Origin: Promethearchaeota archaeon
GTDB lineage: Archaea > Asgardarchaeota > Lokiarchaeia > Sigyniarchaeales > SOKP01
Reading direction: 5' to 3'
Length of the DNA: 64,000 nt
NCBI GenBank assembly: GCA_019058245.1
Contig: JAHPZJ010000028.1
Span: 160,403 to 224,402, forward strand
The notes beneath the pieces were generated by a model. The model saw only the letters and a list, made by a program, of their open reading frames with translations, was not told the origin of the DNA and did not search any database. Both the position numbers and the translations under genes were made by a program. This document shows, in pieces, positions 27,189 to 36,806 of the stretch; positions within the stretch are counted from its first letter, which is position 1, and the number at the start of each line of letters is the position of its first letter.

Positions 27189-27563
27189 ATGCGAAAGAAT
27201 TCAAATAATAATGATAATACAATCTCTATTTCTTATTTTAAAGAAAAAGTTAGGGAATTTGTAAAAGAACGCAAATGGGAGAAATATCAAACACCTCAAA
27301 ATTTGATTCAAGCTCTTGGAATTGAGATTTCGGAATTGTCACAATTATTTCTTTTTAAGGATTATTCAATAGAAGATATCAAAAATAATAATCATCTTTT
27401 AAAAAATCTTTCAGAGGAAATCGCAGATGTTTTCATTTATCTAATATGTCTTGTAAATACCTTAAATTTTGATCTTACAGAAATATTTATAAAAAAAATG
27501 GAAAAAAACAAGGAAAAATATTCAATTACAGAGTTTAACAATGGAATATATTATAAAAAATAG
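27189..27563 (+). CDS. MazG-like nucleotide pyrophosphohydrolase
   Basis: An all-alpha NTP pyrophosphatase of 124 residues. RKWEKYQTPQNLIQAL opens the domain, and the metal-binding acidic motifs are EISEL (ExxE) and EEIADVFIY (ExxD). This arrangement fits the dCTPP1/RS21-C6-like branch, which hydrolyses non-canonical or excess (d)NTPs to monophosphates as house-cleaning. Start ATG 27189. The next gene follows after 18 bp on the same strand. Confidence 0.8.
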   Translation: MRKNSNNNDNTISISYFKEKVREFVKERKWEKYQTPQNLIQALGIEISELSQLFLFKDYSIEDIKNNNHLLKNLSEEIADVFIYLICLVNTLNFDLTEIFIKKMEKNKEKYSITEFNNGIYYKK

Positions 27564-27581
27564 AGGAATTGAGAATTTAAG

Positions 27582-28052
27582 ATGCCAGATATTAATAAAG
27601 CTCTTCTAGCTCCTTGTGGACTGTATTGTGGTGTATGTGCTATACATATTGCTGATCGAGATAATAATTCGAGATTTAAAGAAATACTTGTAAATGTCTA
27701 TAAGCCATTTTCTAAAACTGCAAATGATATCAAATGTAAAGGATGTTTATCAGAAAATCAAGAGGACATTTTTGGATATTGTAAGATTTGTCCAATACGG
27801 GATTGTGTAAAAAATAAAGGATTTGAGAGTTGCTATCAGTGTAATGATTTCCCTTGTAAATTAATAGATAAGTTTCCCATCCCTGTCGGAAAAAAAGTTA
27901 TTCTTCGGGCAATTCCCCGATGGAAAGAACTAGGAACTGAAAAATGGGTCGATGAAGAGGAAAAAAGGTATCATTGCCCCGAATGTGGTAACTCATTATT
28001 TCGAGGGGCAAAACGTTGTAATATATGTAAAATAGCAGTTGATATAGATTGA
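27582..28052 (+). CDS. DUF3795 cysteine-rich protein with C-terminal zinc ribbon
   Basis: A 156-residue protein. It opens APCGLYCGVCAIH, the hallmark of DUF3795 proteins, followed by a run of CxxC and CxxxxC motifs (KCKGC, YCKICPIRDC, CYQCNDFPC). These probably coordinate zinc or an iron-sulfur cluster. An extra zinc ribbon ends the protein (YHCPECGNSL and RCNICK). The function of the family is not established. It is separated by a short gap from the MazG-like gene and may be co-transcribed. Confidence 0.75.
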   Translation: MPDINKALLAPCGLYCGVCAIHIADRDNNSRFKEILVNVYKPFSKTANDIKCKGCLSENQEDIFGYCKICPIRDCVKNKGFESCYQCNDFPCKLIDKFPIPVGKKVILRAIPRWKELGTEKWVDEEEKRYHCPECGNSLFRGAKRCNICKIAVDID

Positions 28053-28114
28053 TCTATTTATTATTTCTTTATTAATAATAAGAATTTTTATGGTTTTTTC
28101 CTTTATAATTTCCC

Positions 28115-29092
28115 ATGGTTGCTAAGAATATTGATCATATCATAAAGGAGCAATTAAGTTTTACCTTAAAGGAAACAAATTTTTCTAATTTGGGAGATTT
28201 ATATCGAGGAAAAGTTAGAGATAATTATACAAAAGAAGATATCAGAATAATTGTTGCAACTGATCGTTTAAGTGCTTTTGATAGGGTAATAACGACAATT
28301 CCATTCAAAGGGCAGATGTTAAATCAAATTTCATCCTTTTGGTTTGAAAAAACAAAAGACATTGTAAAAAACCATATTATCGATATTCCAGATCCTAATG
28401 TTGCTGTGGTTCATCAATGTGAGACTGTTCCAGTTGAGGTCGTTATTAGAGGTTATTTAACTGGAAGTATGTGGCGTGATTATAATAAAGGTCATTCTAC
28501 TTCAGGTATAATGCCTCCGAATGGAATGAAAAAAAATCAGAAATTTGATGATATTATCATAACACCTTCTACAAAAGCAGAATCAGGGCATGATATTTAC
28601 CTCTCAAAGGAAGAAATTATAAAAAGAGGTATGGTTGATAAAAATATTTATGAAGAGATGGAAGTAGCGGCGCTTAAATTATTTGAATTTGGACAAGAGT
28701 TTTGCGAAAAAAATGGGCTTATCTTAGTTGATACAAAGTATGAATTTGGATTAAAAGAAGGTGAATTAATGATTATTGATGAAATTCATACTCAAGATTC
28801 TTCTCGATTCTGGATTCTCAATTCTTATCAAGAAAGATTTGAAAAAGGACTAAATCCTGAAATATTAGATAAGGAAATTTTTAGAGGATGGCTTATGGAA
28901 ACTTATCCTGAGATATTTCCTGATATTAAACCAGATGAAGATATTCCCCCCATCTCTGAAGATATTAAAATAGAATTAGCTAAAAGATATATGCGAAGCT
29001 ATAAGAAAATTACTGGAGTAGAGTTTAAAGCAGAAATTTCAGATGTAAAAAATAGGATTTATGAAAATTTAAAGAGAGCCAATTACTTATAG
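28115..29092 (+). CDS. purC: SAICAR synthetase (PurC)
   Basis: Phosphoribosylaminoimidazole-succinocarboxamide synthase of 325 residues, longer than the short bacterial type and similar to the yeast Ade1 length. It condenses CAIR with aspartate using ATP. Visible motifs are YRGKVRDNY, ATDRLSAFDRV, PVEVVIRGYLTGS, DTKYEFG and the DEIHTQDSSRFW block. It is the first recognisable purine gene of the run leading to purS-purQ-purL. Confidence 0.95.
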   Translation: MVAKNIDHIIKEQLSFTLKETNFSNLGDLYRGKVRDNYTKEDIRIIVATDRLSAFDRVITTIPFKGQMLNQISSFWFEKTKDIVKNHIIDIPDPNVAVVHQCETVPVEVVIRGYLTGSMWRDYNKGHSTSGIMPPNGMKKNQKFDDIIITPSTKAESGHDIYLSKEEIIKRGMVDKNIYEEMEVAALKLFEFGQEFCEKNGLILVDTKYEFGLKEGELMIIDEIHTQDSSRFWILNSYQERFEKGLNPEILDKEIFRGWLMETYPEIFPDIKPDEDIPPISEDIKIELAKRYMRSYKKITGVEFKAEISDVKNRIYENLKRANYL

Positions 29093-29137
29093 GATTTAAG
29101 TAAAATTTAAATAATTACCACAGTATTTTTTCGTAAT

Positions 29138-29341
29138 ATGTTTGATATAATTCTATTATTTCTTGATGCTATTCTATTTGTTCTTTCTTTTTTGTTTGTT
29201 ATCCTTGACCTTAAAAGTTATGAAGGAGAAAAAAATGAAGGTTTAAAGGGGAACTTCATTCCTAAATATAGTCGTTTTGCTCTTTTATTTGGTCTTTTAG
29301 CACTAATAGTTGCTGTATTTAATAGTTTATTTTATCTTTGA
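29138..29341 (+). CDS. Small two-helix membrane protein
   Basis: A 67-residue protein made of two hydrophobic helices (about 2-24 and 46-66) joined by a charged loop of about 20 residues. I do not recognise the family. It sits between purC and purS on the same strand. Given its clean composition and position it is probably real, but no link to purine synthesis can be shown. Confidence 0.5.
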   Translation: MFDIILLFLDAILFVLSFLFVILDLKSYEGEKNEGLKGNFIPKYSRFALLFGLLALIVAVFNSLFYL

Positions 29342-29540
29342 AGGTATAATATTTTAGAAGGATTCTAATTTCCTGAGAATTTTCTATTTGTTAAATACAT
29401 AGAATTCTGAATCTATGTTCTTTTTTCTCTAAGAAATTTAGGCTTTAATCAGCATTGATTTCATAAATTAATCAGAGGAAAAACTAATTCTTGTCGTTTT
29501 TGTCGATGAATATTATTTTTAAGTTAATAAGAATTAATAA

Positions 29541-29552
29541 AAATATATATAA
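29541..29552 (+). promoter_or_regulatory. TATA box of the purS-purQ-purL operon
   Basis: A run AAATATATATAA ends 18 bp before the purS ATG. That spacing would place transcription initiation at or next to the start codon, as in leaderless archaeal mRNAs. No Shine-Dalgarno-like sequence precedes purS, which agrees with leaderless translation. Inferred from sequence only. Confidence 0.4.
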
Positions 29553-29570
29553 CTTCTTTTTTTTAACAAT

Positions 29571-29840
29571 ATGGCTCCCCAAGAATTTGAAGTAGAAATA
29601 ACTTTAATGAATAAACCTGCTGCAAAAGATCCTGTTGGTGCGACCATCCAAAAAGATCTTTTAGCTAAAAAAGGTTATGATATGATTTCTAATGTTCGTT
29701 CAGGACAATTTTTAAGAATTCATCTTAAAGCTGAGGATGAAAATGAAGCTAAGGAAATAATAGAAAAAATGTGTAATGACCTTCGAATTTTTAACCCAGT
29801 AACTCAAAACCTAACTATTTTGAAAGTATCAAAATTATGA
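29571..29840 (+). CDS. purS: FGAM synthase subunit PurS
   Basis: The 89-residue small subunit of the three-part formylglycinamidine ribonucleotide synthase. It bridges PurQ and PurL and helps channel ammonia. The sequence shows the family's VEITLMNKPAAKDPVGATIQ start and the LRIHLKAEDENEAKEIIEKM helix. It overlaps purQ by four bases (ATGA), so translation is coupled. Confidence 0.92.
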   Translation: MAPQEFEVEITLMNKPAAKDPVGATIQKDLLAKKGYDMISNVRSGQFLRIHLKAEDENEAKEIIEKMCNDLRIFNPVTQNLTILKVSKL

Positions 29841-30547
29841 ATATTAAAATAGCAGTAATCCAATTTCCGGGTGCTAATTGTGATTTAGATGCTATACACG
29901 TTCTAAATAATGTTATTAATGTTAAAACAGATTTAGTATGGCATAATCACTTCAAAGAAGAGAAATATGATGGAGTAATATTACCCGGTGGATTCGCATT
30001 TGGAGATTATTTGAGAGCAGGAATTATTGCTGCTCATAGTCCAGCAATTGAAGAAGCAAGAATAATGCTAAAAGATGGAAGACCAGTAGTAGGAATCTGT
30101 AATGGATTTCAAGTTTTAACAGAAGCTCAATTTCTTCCAGGTGCATTATTACAGAACGATTCACTCAAATTTGCTTGTAAATGGGTAAATCTTAAAGTTG
30201 AGAATAATAATACAGCATGTACAAATAAAATGAACTTAGGAGATGTACTTGCAATACCTATAGCTCATGGAGAAGGACGTTATTATACTGATAAGTTGAA
30301 AGAATTAGAGGAAAATAACCAAATTGTATTCAAATATTCTACTGAAGAAGGAGAATTAACGGAAGAAGCAAATCCAAATGGTTCATTAGAAAACATTGCA
30401 GGTGTCTGTAATTTAGAACAAAATTGTGTTGGATTAATGCCCCATCCAGAACGTGCATCGGAAGAAATAATAAGCCCAAAAGGAACAATACATGGACAAA
30501 TATTTTTTAAATCTATGATTGAATTTATTAAACGGAGGTTAGCCTAA
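29837..30547 (+). CDS. purQ: FGAM synthase glutaminase subunit PurQ
   Basis: Class-I glutamine amidotransferase of 236 residues that supplies ammonia to PurL. The nucleophile Cys lies in VGICNGFQVL (about residue 92), with PGGFAFGDYLRAG before it and the catalytic His/Glu pair in MPHPERA near the C-terminus. It shares four bases with purS, and its TAA overlaps the purL ATG by one base, giving a tight operon. Confidence 0.95.
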   Translation: MNIKIAVIQFPGANCDLDAIHVLNNVINVKTDLVWHNHFKEEKYDGVILPGGFAFGDYLRAGIIAAHSPAIEEARIMLKDGRPVVGICNGFQVLTEAQFLPGALLQNDSLKFACKWVNLKVENNNTACTNKMNLGDVLAIPIAHGEGRYYTDKLKELEENNQIVFKYSTEEGELTEEANPNGSLENIAGVCNLEQNCVGLMPHPERASEEIISPKGTIHGQIFFKSMIEFIKRRLA

Positions 30548-32793
30548 TGACAAAAGTAGATATTAATGGTGAAAAAGCAGATGTGGAAATGACGATTGAT
30601 GAATATGAAAAAGTTAGGAAACTATTAGCTCGAGAGCCAAATATTACGGAATTGGGGATGTTCGATGTCATGTGGAGCGAACATTGCTCTTATAAATCGT
30701 CACGTCCAAAACTACGAATATTTGAGGACGCTGAGGCAAATTATGATTATGTATTGGCTGGTCCAGGGCAAGATGCTGGAGTTATCGATATTGGGGATGG
30801 ATACGCATTAGCATTTCGAATAGAATCTCATAATCACCCCTCCGCAATTGAGCCATATCATGGTGCGGCTACTGGAATTGGCGGAATCATTCGGGACATA
30901 CTCTGTATGGGCGTTAGACCAATTGCTCTTCTGGATCCTTTAAGATTTGGTACTTTAAAGAATAATCCTCATTCTCAATGGTTATTTAAATATGTAGTAA
31001 AAGGTATTGGGGATTATGGTAATTGTACAGGAATTCCTACTATAGGTGGTGAAGTTGAGTTTGATGAGAGTTTTGAGAGTAATTGTTTAGTTAATGTTGC
31101 GTGTATAGGGTTAGGGACAATCGAAGATTTTAAACATGCTCCAAGTAGAGCATATAATCCAGGTGATTATGTTATTTTAATGGGTGGATCTACAGGTAGA
31201 GATGGCATTCATGGGGTTACATTCGCATCTCGTACTTTAACAGAGATGTCTGAAGAGGATAGACCTGCAGTTCAAATAGGTGATCCCTTTACTAAGAAAT
31301 TGATTATAGAAGCCACATTAGAAGCAATAAAGACAGGATTCGTAAGAGGATTAAAGGATCTTGGTGGCGGGGGCCTAACATGTGCTACAAGTGAATTAAC
31401 GGGGGATGGAGATACGGGAGGAAATATAGATTTAAGAAAGGTTTTTACGAGAGAACCTGGAATGAACTCTTATGAAATAATGCTTTCAGAATCACAGGAA
31501 CGAATGGCATTCATTGTTAAACCAGAAGGATTAGAAACTGTTCTTGATGTTTTTAGAAAGTATGAAATGTCTTTTGCTGTTATTGGGAGAACTGATGATT
31601 CCAAGGTTCTTAAAGTTTTTGATGGAAATAATATAGTTGTAAATATACCTGCTAAAGCTCTTTCAGAATCGCCAACTTTTAAAAGAGAAGAAAAGCGACC
31701 ATCTTATTTAGATCAATTATTATCTCAAAAAACTCCAGAACCAACAATAGGATTAGATGAAATAATTTATAGGTTAATTGCTTCAGAAAATATTTGTAGT
31801 AAAGAATGGATTTATCGGCAATATGATCATGAAGTTGGTGTTAGATCAGTAGTAAAATGTGGAGAAGGAGATTCAGGAGTACTTAGAATTATTGGTACAA
31901 ATAAGTTTATAGCAGCCAGCACAGGTGTTAATTCAAAACATTGTTTCTTAGATCCTTTTAATGGCGTTAAAGGAGGATTAGTTGAAGAATGTGGAAACAT
32001 AATCGCAAATGGCACTAAACCAATGGCGATGGTAAATTGCTGTAATTTTGGAAATCCAGAAATACCGGAATCATTTTGGTATTTTTCTAAATCTGTTGAT
32101 GGAATGAATGAATTTTGTAGAACAATGAGAATCCCTATTGTTGGTGGAAATGTGTCATTTTATAATGAGGATGAGGTTAAAAAAACTGCGATTAAAGCGA
32201 CACCCATGATAATGGTTGTTGGTCTTATTGAAGGTCAAGATAATATTATAACACTTCCATTTAAGGAACCTGGAAATTATATTTTTTTAATTGGTGAAAC
32301 GAAAGCAGAATTAGGAGGATCAGAATATCATTCTGTAATATATGGTCTTGAAGGTGGTATTCCACCAAAAGTAGAGGAGGTAAAAATCAAAGAGATTTGG
32401 GATTTTCTATTTGAACTATATAGCAACGGAATGATTAAGGCTAATCATGACGTAAATAAAGGGGGCTTTATTATTACTATAGCAGAAATGTGTTTTAAGA
32501 ATAAATTGGGAGCAGAACTAGATTTAAAAAATTGTTTTGATGATCATCTAAGAGATGATGAATTTCTTTTTAGTGAATCTTACGGAAGATTTATTATTGA
32601 AACAAAACCAAATGATTATGATAAAGTTCTCAAATTAGCTGAAAAGCATAATGTCAACATTAAAAAGATAGGAGTGTTAAATTCTACTCCCAAAATAATA
32701 ATTAAAGGTTTAAGAACAAAAGACATATATCTGGATATTCAAAAATTAAGAGAAAATTTTGAGTCTACTATTCCAAACTTAATGGAAATTTGA
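30547..32793 (+). CDS. purL: FGAM synthase large subunit PurL (small-type)
   Basis: The 748-residue ATP-dependent subunit converts FGAR to FGAM using ammonia from PurQ. It has the family's MWSEHCSYKSSRP, SHNHPSAIEPYHGAATG, the GGRDGIHG-like glycine loop (STGRDGIHGVTFAS) and GGGGLTCATSEL motifs. Its length matches the archaeal/Gram-positive type that requires PurS and PurQ. It is the last gene of the run. Confidence 0.95.
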   Translation: MTKVDINGEKADVEMTIDEYEKVRKLLAREPNITELGMFDVMWSEHCSYKSSRPKLRIFEDAEANYDYVLAGPGQDAGVIDIGDGYALAFRIESHNHPSAIEPYHGAATGIGGIIRDILCMGVRPIALLDPLRFGTLKNNPHSQWLFKYVVKGIGDYGNCTGIPTIGGEVEFDESFESNCLVNVACIGLGTIEDFKHAPSRAYNPGDYVILMGGSTGRDGIHGVTFASRTLTEMSEEDRPAVQIGDPFTKKLIIEATLEAIKTGFVRGLKDLGGGGLTCATSELTGDGDTGGNIDLRKVFTREPGMNSYEIMLSESQERMAFIVKPEGLETVLDVFRKYEMSFAVIGRTDDSKVLKVFDGNNIVVNIPAKALSESPTFKREEKRPSYLDQLLSQKTPEPTIGLDEIIYRLIASENICSKEWIYRQYDHEVGVRSVVKCGEGDSGVLRIIGTNKFIAASTGVNSKHCFLDPFNGVKGGLVEECGNIIANGTKPMAMVNCCNFGNPEIPESFWYFSKSVDGMNEFCRTMRIPIVGGNVSFYNEDEVKKTAIKATPMIMVVGLIEGQDNIITLPFKEPGNYIFLIGETKAELGGSEYHSVIYGLEGGIPPKVEEVKIKEIWDFLFELYSNGMIKANHDVNKGGFIITIAEMCFKNKLGAELDLKNCFDDHLRDDEFLFSESYGRFIIETKPNDYDKVLKLAEKHNVNIKKIGVLNSTPKIIIKGLRTKDIYLDIQKLRENFESTIPNLMEI

Positions 32794-32963
32794 GTATGAT
32801 TAAAAAAGGGAAATTAAATATTTAAATACATTTAAAAGGATTCTAATGATTTAAAAAAAATTCTTCAAGATAATACAACATTTTTAATTTAAAACCAAAA
32901 ATTTGATATATTTTTAATTTCTTTTTTAAATAGGAGAATACTAGATTAAAGATTATTATTATT

Positions 32964-33170
32964 ATGAGTGTTCGAGCTCGTGCTTGTATAAAGTGTAAAG
33001 AATATGTTATAATTCATCCGGGTAATCCCATTAATCAAGTAGAAATTAAGAAATTCGAAAAAGTGCATTTAGGTCACACTATAGTGACAGTTGATTTAAA
33101 TGAGGTAAAAGGAGCTTATTCATCTTATAAAAACGGCACAAATGAGAATGATACTCAAAAAACTGAATAA
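32964..33170 (+). CDS. Small conserved archaeal-type protein with CxxC
   Basis: The 68-residue protein begins MSVRARACIKCKEYVIIHPGNP, with a single CxxC and a following KFEKVHLGHTIVTVDLNEVKG block. Similar short proteins of unknown role occur in several archaea as far as I recall, but I cannot name a family. The tail is polar. It stands alone between the pur operon and the convergent RGG gene. Confidence 0.6.
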   Translation: MSVRARACIKCKEYVIIHPGNPINQVEIKKFEKVHLGHTIVTVDLNEVKGAYSSYKNGTNENDTQKTE

Positions 33171-33234
33171 TTTCACTTCTTATTTCTAAAGTTATTAAAT
33201 TTTTAATTAAAAAAAAATTAAGTAATTAATTATT

Positions 33235-34734
33235 TTATTGTTCTATCTTAGTACCACACCATTTACAGAATTTTTCAGTTCCTGTTAGTTTACTTCCACA
33301 TAGAGAACATGTTTTTGCTTCAGCTGGAGTAGTAACAGAGGGAACACCAATTTGTCTTCCTTCAATTTTCCCTCCACAATTAGGACAGAATTTAGAATCA
33401 GGTTTTAATGGTGCTTTACATCGTTTACATTTTTGGATTTTTTCAGGTGTTTCAATAACTGCTGCTTTAGCAGGTGTGGATTTATAAGGTGAAGATTTAG
33501 CTGGTGTTTGCTCAGGTGATTTAAGCTTTAACTTTTTCTGACCCTTTCTTGCTATTACTGCTGCTAATATTACTATGACAATAATTACAAGAACAATGAT
33601 TAAGATCCATTGAATATTCAACCAACGCTCTCGAGAGGTTACTCCAGTATTATATGTTACATCAAATCTAATGGTAGTTGACTCCATTGATGATTTCATT
33701 GGATCAAAGTAGATAAAAAAATACCAATCTCCTGAAGAAGGTACAGAATATGAACCGGAGATAGTATCACCTTCTTGTATTTCTTCCGTATATATACCAC
33801 TAAAATCTAATACATTTGTAGCTGTATAATTAATAGTGTAATCGATATCAACAGAAGAACCTCCATCATTATACCAGACAAGATAGTAATCCTGGGAAAT
33901 ACTCACAGTAAAAGAACTAATAACTTGATCTGTATTTGGATAACTCCTCCAGAATGTTGGTGACCCTCCTTGATCCCAAGTATAGAGATCATTTGCATCA
34001 GCAATAAAGAAATCAATCTGACTACTTGCATTAAATTCATATTGAATTATTGAACCAGATCTTAGAAAATTCCATTCAGTCCAATACTCATTGTTTGAAA
34101 GGGTTTTTGCATATTCAATGTCTATATATTCTGTAGTCTTTGGAATGTTTTCAAAAGGTTGATTCCAGATTGCAAATGTCAAATCGCTAGACAATGATTG
34201 AATAGAGTAATCTATGGTTCCTTCTTCTATATGCTCATATTCATACCAAAATTCATTGAAATATAGCGTTTCAGTGGATCGATAATTTACATAGCCATTT
34301 TCATCAGCGTTACTAAAGGGAAACATAAATGCAACCCCCGCAATAGGAAGTATAACTAAAGCTAGTATTATTATAAATAAAATTCCACCACCAACATAGA
34401 CAGGACTATAATACCAAGGGCGATAATAATATCCTGACCACCAAGGTGAATACCACCACCGATAATACCAAGGTCGATGATACCACCAATAAGGTCTATA
34501 ATATCTACGGTGGGGGCTGTAATATCTATGTGAATAAGGACCACTTGGAGATCTTGATGTTATTCTTGTAGCACCAGTTCTCCCAAAGGGTGTACCACCC
34601 CGAGATCCTCCTCCTCGATAACTTCCGCCAAACCCACCTCCTCGAAATCCTCCGCCAAACCCACCTCCACCTCGAAATCCCCCGCCTCGAAATCCGCCTC
34701 CGCCTCGAAATCCGCCCCCTCCACCACGTGGCAC
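33235..34734 (-). CDS. RGG/aromatic-rich transmembrane protein with C-terminal zinc ribbons
   Basis: A 499-residue protein of unusual build. Residues 1-47 hold seven RGG repeats in a Gly/Phe tract. Residues about 64-110 are dense in Tyr, Trp, Arg, Pro and His. A first membrane helix follows (about 113-135), then a beta-rich domain (about 140-360, with SGSYSVPSSGDWYFFIYF and QDYYLVWYNDGG) likely outside the cell. A second helix (about 370-393) leads to a Lys/Pro-rich linker and two zinc ribbons (CKRCKAPL...CPNCGG and CSLCGSKL...CKWCGT). Both termini should be cytoplasmic. The start is GTG 34734. The GC-rich RGG codons stand out in this AT-rich DNA. Function unknown. Confidence 0.75.
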   Translation of the reverse strand: MPRGGGGGFRGGGGFRGGGFRGGGGFGGGFRGGGFGGSYRGGGSRGGTPFGRTGATRITSRSPSGPYSHRYYSPHRRYYRPYWWYHRPWYYRWWYSPWWSGYYYRPWYYSPVYVGGGILFIIILALVILPIAGVAFMFPFSNADENGYVNYRSTETLYFNEFWYEYEHIEEGTIDYSIQSLSSDLTFAIWNQPFENIPKTTEYIDIEYAKTLSNNEYWTEWNFLRSGSIIQYEFNASSQIDFFIADANDLYTWDQGGSPTFWRSYPNTDQVISSFTVSISQDYYLVWYNDGGSSVDIDYTINYTATNVLDFSGIYTEEIQEGDTISGSYSVPSSGDWYFFIYFDPMKSSMESTTIRFDVTYNTGVTSRERWLNIQWILIIVLVIIVIVILAAVIARKGQKKLKLKSPEQTPAKSSPYKSTPAKAAVIETPEKIQKCKRCKAPLKPDSKFCPNCGGKIEGRQIGVPSVTTPAEAKTCSLCGSKLTGTEKFCKWCGTKIEQ

Positions 34735-34736
34735 TT

Positions 34737-35738
34737 TTAATTTGACACCTCACTAGCTCTATTTTCTGGATTCTCAATTCCTCTAAAAATGTAATCTCTA
34801 TTTATAGCAAATAAAAATAGTATCATAGAAACAACTGACATAATCAGTCCTACGATATCCATTGATATTATTGGTGAAGGCGTCATAGTTGCAAAAGCAA
34901 TACCGAATAAGATCCATTGAAAAGCCATGAAAAACACAGTTAAGCCTGGTATGACCTTCTTTATTATCCAGCTAGTATGAATATTTCTAATATCAGAAAA
35001 TGCTGCATAAAGAATTGAACAAAGACCAATAATACTAAAAATCAACATTAACACACCAAAAATGTCTATTACAATCCATATAGGGGCAGCTAAATTAAGA
35101 TATGGCACTAATATCCCTGAACCTCTTAGATCAAATAAATTGAAAACAAGAATTGGGTCTTCTATAATTGGTCCCATCCCCATTAAACTCATTAGATCAC
35201 TATATCGACCGATAAAATATCCAAAAATTCCTGCTAAAGGTAGAATTACACCAAGTGTGAATGCTATGATAGCACATATACTAGCAAACCAAAATTCAGC
35301 AACTCTAGTATTTTTTACTGGAATTAACCCAATATCATCAAAGGTTTGATCTGGAATATAACTCCAGCAATCCTGAATTGTACATACCCCTACAAGTTTT
35401 TCATCTTCAACCACTGGTACAACATTTACATTCAAATTTCTCATTCTATTAAACGCTTCTGTGACTGTAGTATTAAGTGTAACTGGATCGATTTTATACA
35501 TTGCTGAAATTACATTTTCCGTTTTAGCATCTTTTCCTTCTGCTACTATATTTTGTATAATATCAAAATCTGCAATGACTCCAAGAACTTTTTGTTTCTC
35601 CTTCTTAATCACCACTAAATCGGGAACTCCTAATTCTTTCATTTTCTTTGCGGCATCCTGAATCGTCGCATTTGAGTCAATAATTCCATATTCATCATTA
35701 ATTACTAAATCTCGAACAAAATATTCTTTTAAAGACAT
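34737..35738 (-). CDS. CBS-pair protein with C-terminal four-helix membrane domain
   Basis: A 333-residue protein. Residues 1-125 contain two CBS motifs (GIIDSNATIQDAAKKMKELG and DPVTLNTTVTEAFNRMR) that probably sense an adenine nucleotide. Residues about 140-320 contain four or five hydrophobic helices reminiscent of Yip1-like membrane domains. It ends two bases upstream of the RGG gene start on the same strand, so the two are likely one operon and may act together at the membrane. Confidence 0.75.
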   Translation of the reverse strand: MSLKEYFVRDLVINDEYGIIDSNATIQDAAKKMKELGVPDLVVIKKEKQKVLGVIADFDIIQNIVAEGKDAKTENVISAMYKIDPVTLNTTVTEAFNRMRNLNVNVVPVVEDEKLVGVCTIQDCWSYIPDQTFDDIGLIPVKNTRVAEFWFASICAIIAFTLGVILPLAGIFGYFIGRYSDLMSLMGMGPIIEDPILVFNLFDLRGSGILVPYLNLAAPIWIVIDIFGVLMLIFSIIGLCSILYAAFSDIRNIHTSWIIKKVIPGLTVFFMAFQWILFGIAFATMTPSPIISMDIVGLIMSVVSMILFLFAINRDYIFRGIENPENRASEVSN

Positions 35739-35984
35739 GGATAAACCATCCTATTTTCAGTTAAATTATTTTTTATGAATTAACAAAAGAATGGAATATT
35801 TAAATCTTTTTATTCTCATAAATTTCTGATAAATACAATTGAAAAGTAAAGATTGGTCTCTCTATGTTTAATATTATTTGATTAACAAGCTTATTATTTC
35901 GATTGAATAAATAAGTGAATCTTTAGCAAAAGAGATAAGTAAAATTTAAAAAATCAATATAATTTTCAAAATTTAATTAGAATT

Positions 35985-36785
35985 TTATTCAAAAAAACTT
36001 GATATTGAACTAAAAGAATCGATAACCATAAAAGGTTCAATTTTTGAAGTCTTAAAATCATAAAATTGTCCCTTTCCAGTCTTAACAAGAACACCTTTTA
36101 AATCTGAATTAATTGCTCCTTGAATATCAGATTCTAAATCATCCCCCACCACCAATATTTCATTAGGTGTAAGATGTAATTTATTGAGAGCTTGTAAGAA
36201 ATAATCTTTTGATGGTTTTCCAAATATTTTAGGGAGAACATTTGCGGCATTAGCAATCATTTGTACAAAAGATCCCGTATCTATAACGGGTTCACCTTTT
36301 TTATCGAGATAATATTTATTTCCCTGTGTTCCTAAGAGTTTGGCACCTTTAAGTATATATTGAAAAGCTGCATTGAGACGTTTAACATCCCAATTATCAT
36401 GAAAATCACCTATAATTACAAACTCTGGTATTTCAGATCCTCTAACTTGAGAAAATTCTTCAAATTCTTTTAAAACTTCTTCTGTAGTGACGAAATAAGA
36501 CTTTTTCTCAGGATATTTCGATAAGAATTCTCTTAAAGCAATAATTGGTGTAAATATTTCATCCATTTTTATATTAAATCCATACTGTTGTAAGGTCTTT
36601 AAAACTGTTTTTGGAGTTTTACTGTCCGTATTAGTAAGAAAGAGCAATTTAATATCTGCATTTTTAAGTTTAGATACTGTTTTAATCGCATCTGGTATTG
36701 GAGAGCCTTTAAAATAGAGTGTTCCATCTATATCAATTAATAATCCTTTAATTTTATGGAACAATTCTTTATTACTCATTCTCAA
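35985..36785 (-). CDS. HAD-superfamily phosphatase, subfamily IIA (NagD-like)
   Basis: The 266-residue protein has LLIDIDGTLYFKG (nucleophile Asp, motif I), FLTNTDSK (motif II), GKPSKDYF (Lys of motif III) and VVGDDLESDIQGA (motif IV), with the alpha/beta C2B cap between. Such enzymes dephosphorylate small phosphometabolites; the LHPP-like archaeal branch is one candidate. Substrate not readable. It is 20 bp downstream of the propeller gene on the same strand. Confidence 0.85.
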   Translation of the reverse strand: MRMSNKELFHKIKGLLIDIDGTLYFKGSPIPDAIKTVSKLKNADIKLLFLTNTDSKTPKTVLKTLQQYGFNIKMDEIFTPIIALREFLSKYPEKKSYFVTTEEVLKEFEEFSQVRGSEIPEFVIIGDFHDNWDVKRLNAAFQYILKGAKLLGTQGNKYYLDKKGEPVIDTGSFVQMIANAANVLPKIFGKPSKDYFLQALNKLHLTPNEILVVGDDLESDIQGAINSDLKGVLVKTGKGQFYDFKTSKIEPFMVIDSFSSISSFFE

Positions 36786-36806
36786 CCATAAGTTTAGTTA
36801 TATAGT

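Noticed and set aside
33540..34740. Minus-strand 83-residue Arg/Trp/Ser-rich frame (34526-34777) overlapping the RGG gene
   Set aside because: It is a frame-shifted reading of the same GC-rich glycine codons. Its low-complexity Arg-Ile-Ser-Arg pattern follows directly from the repeat.
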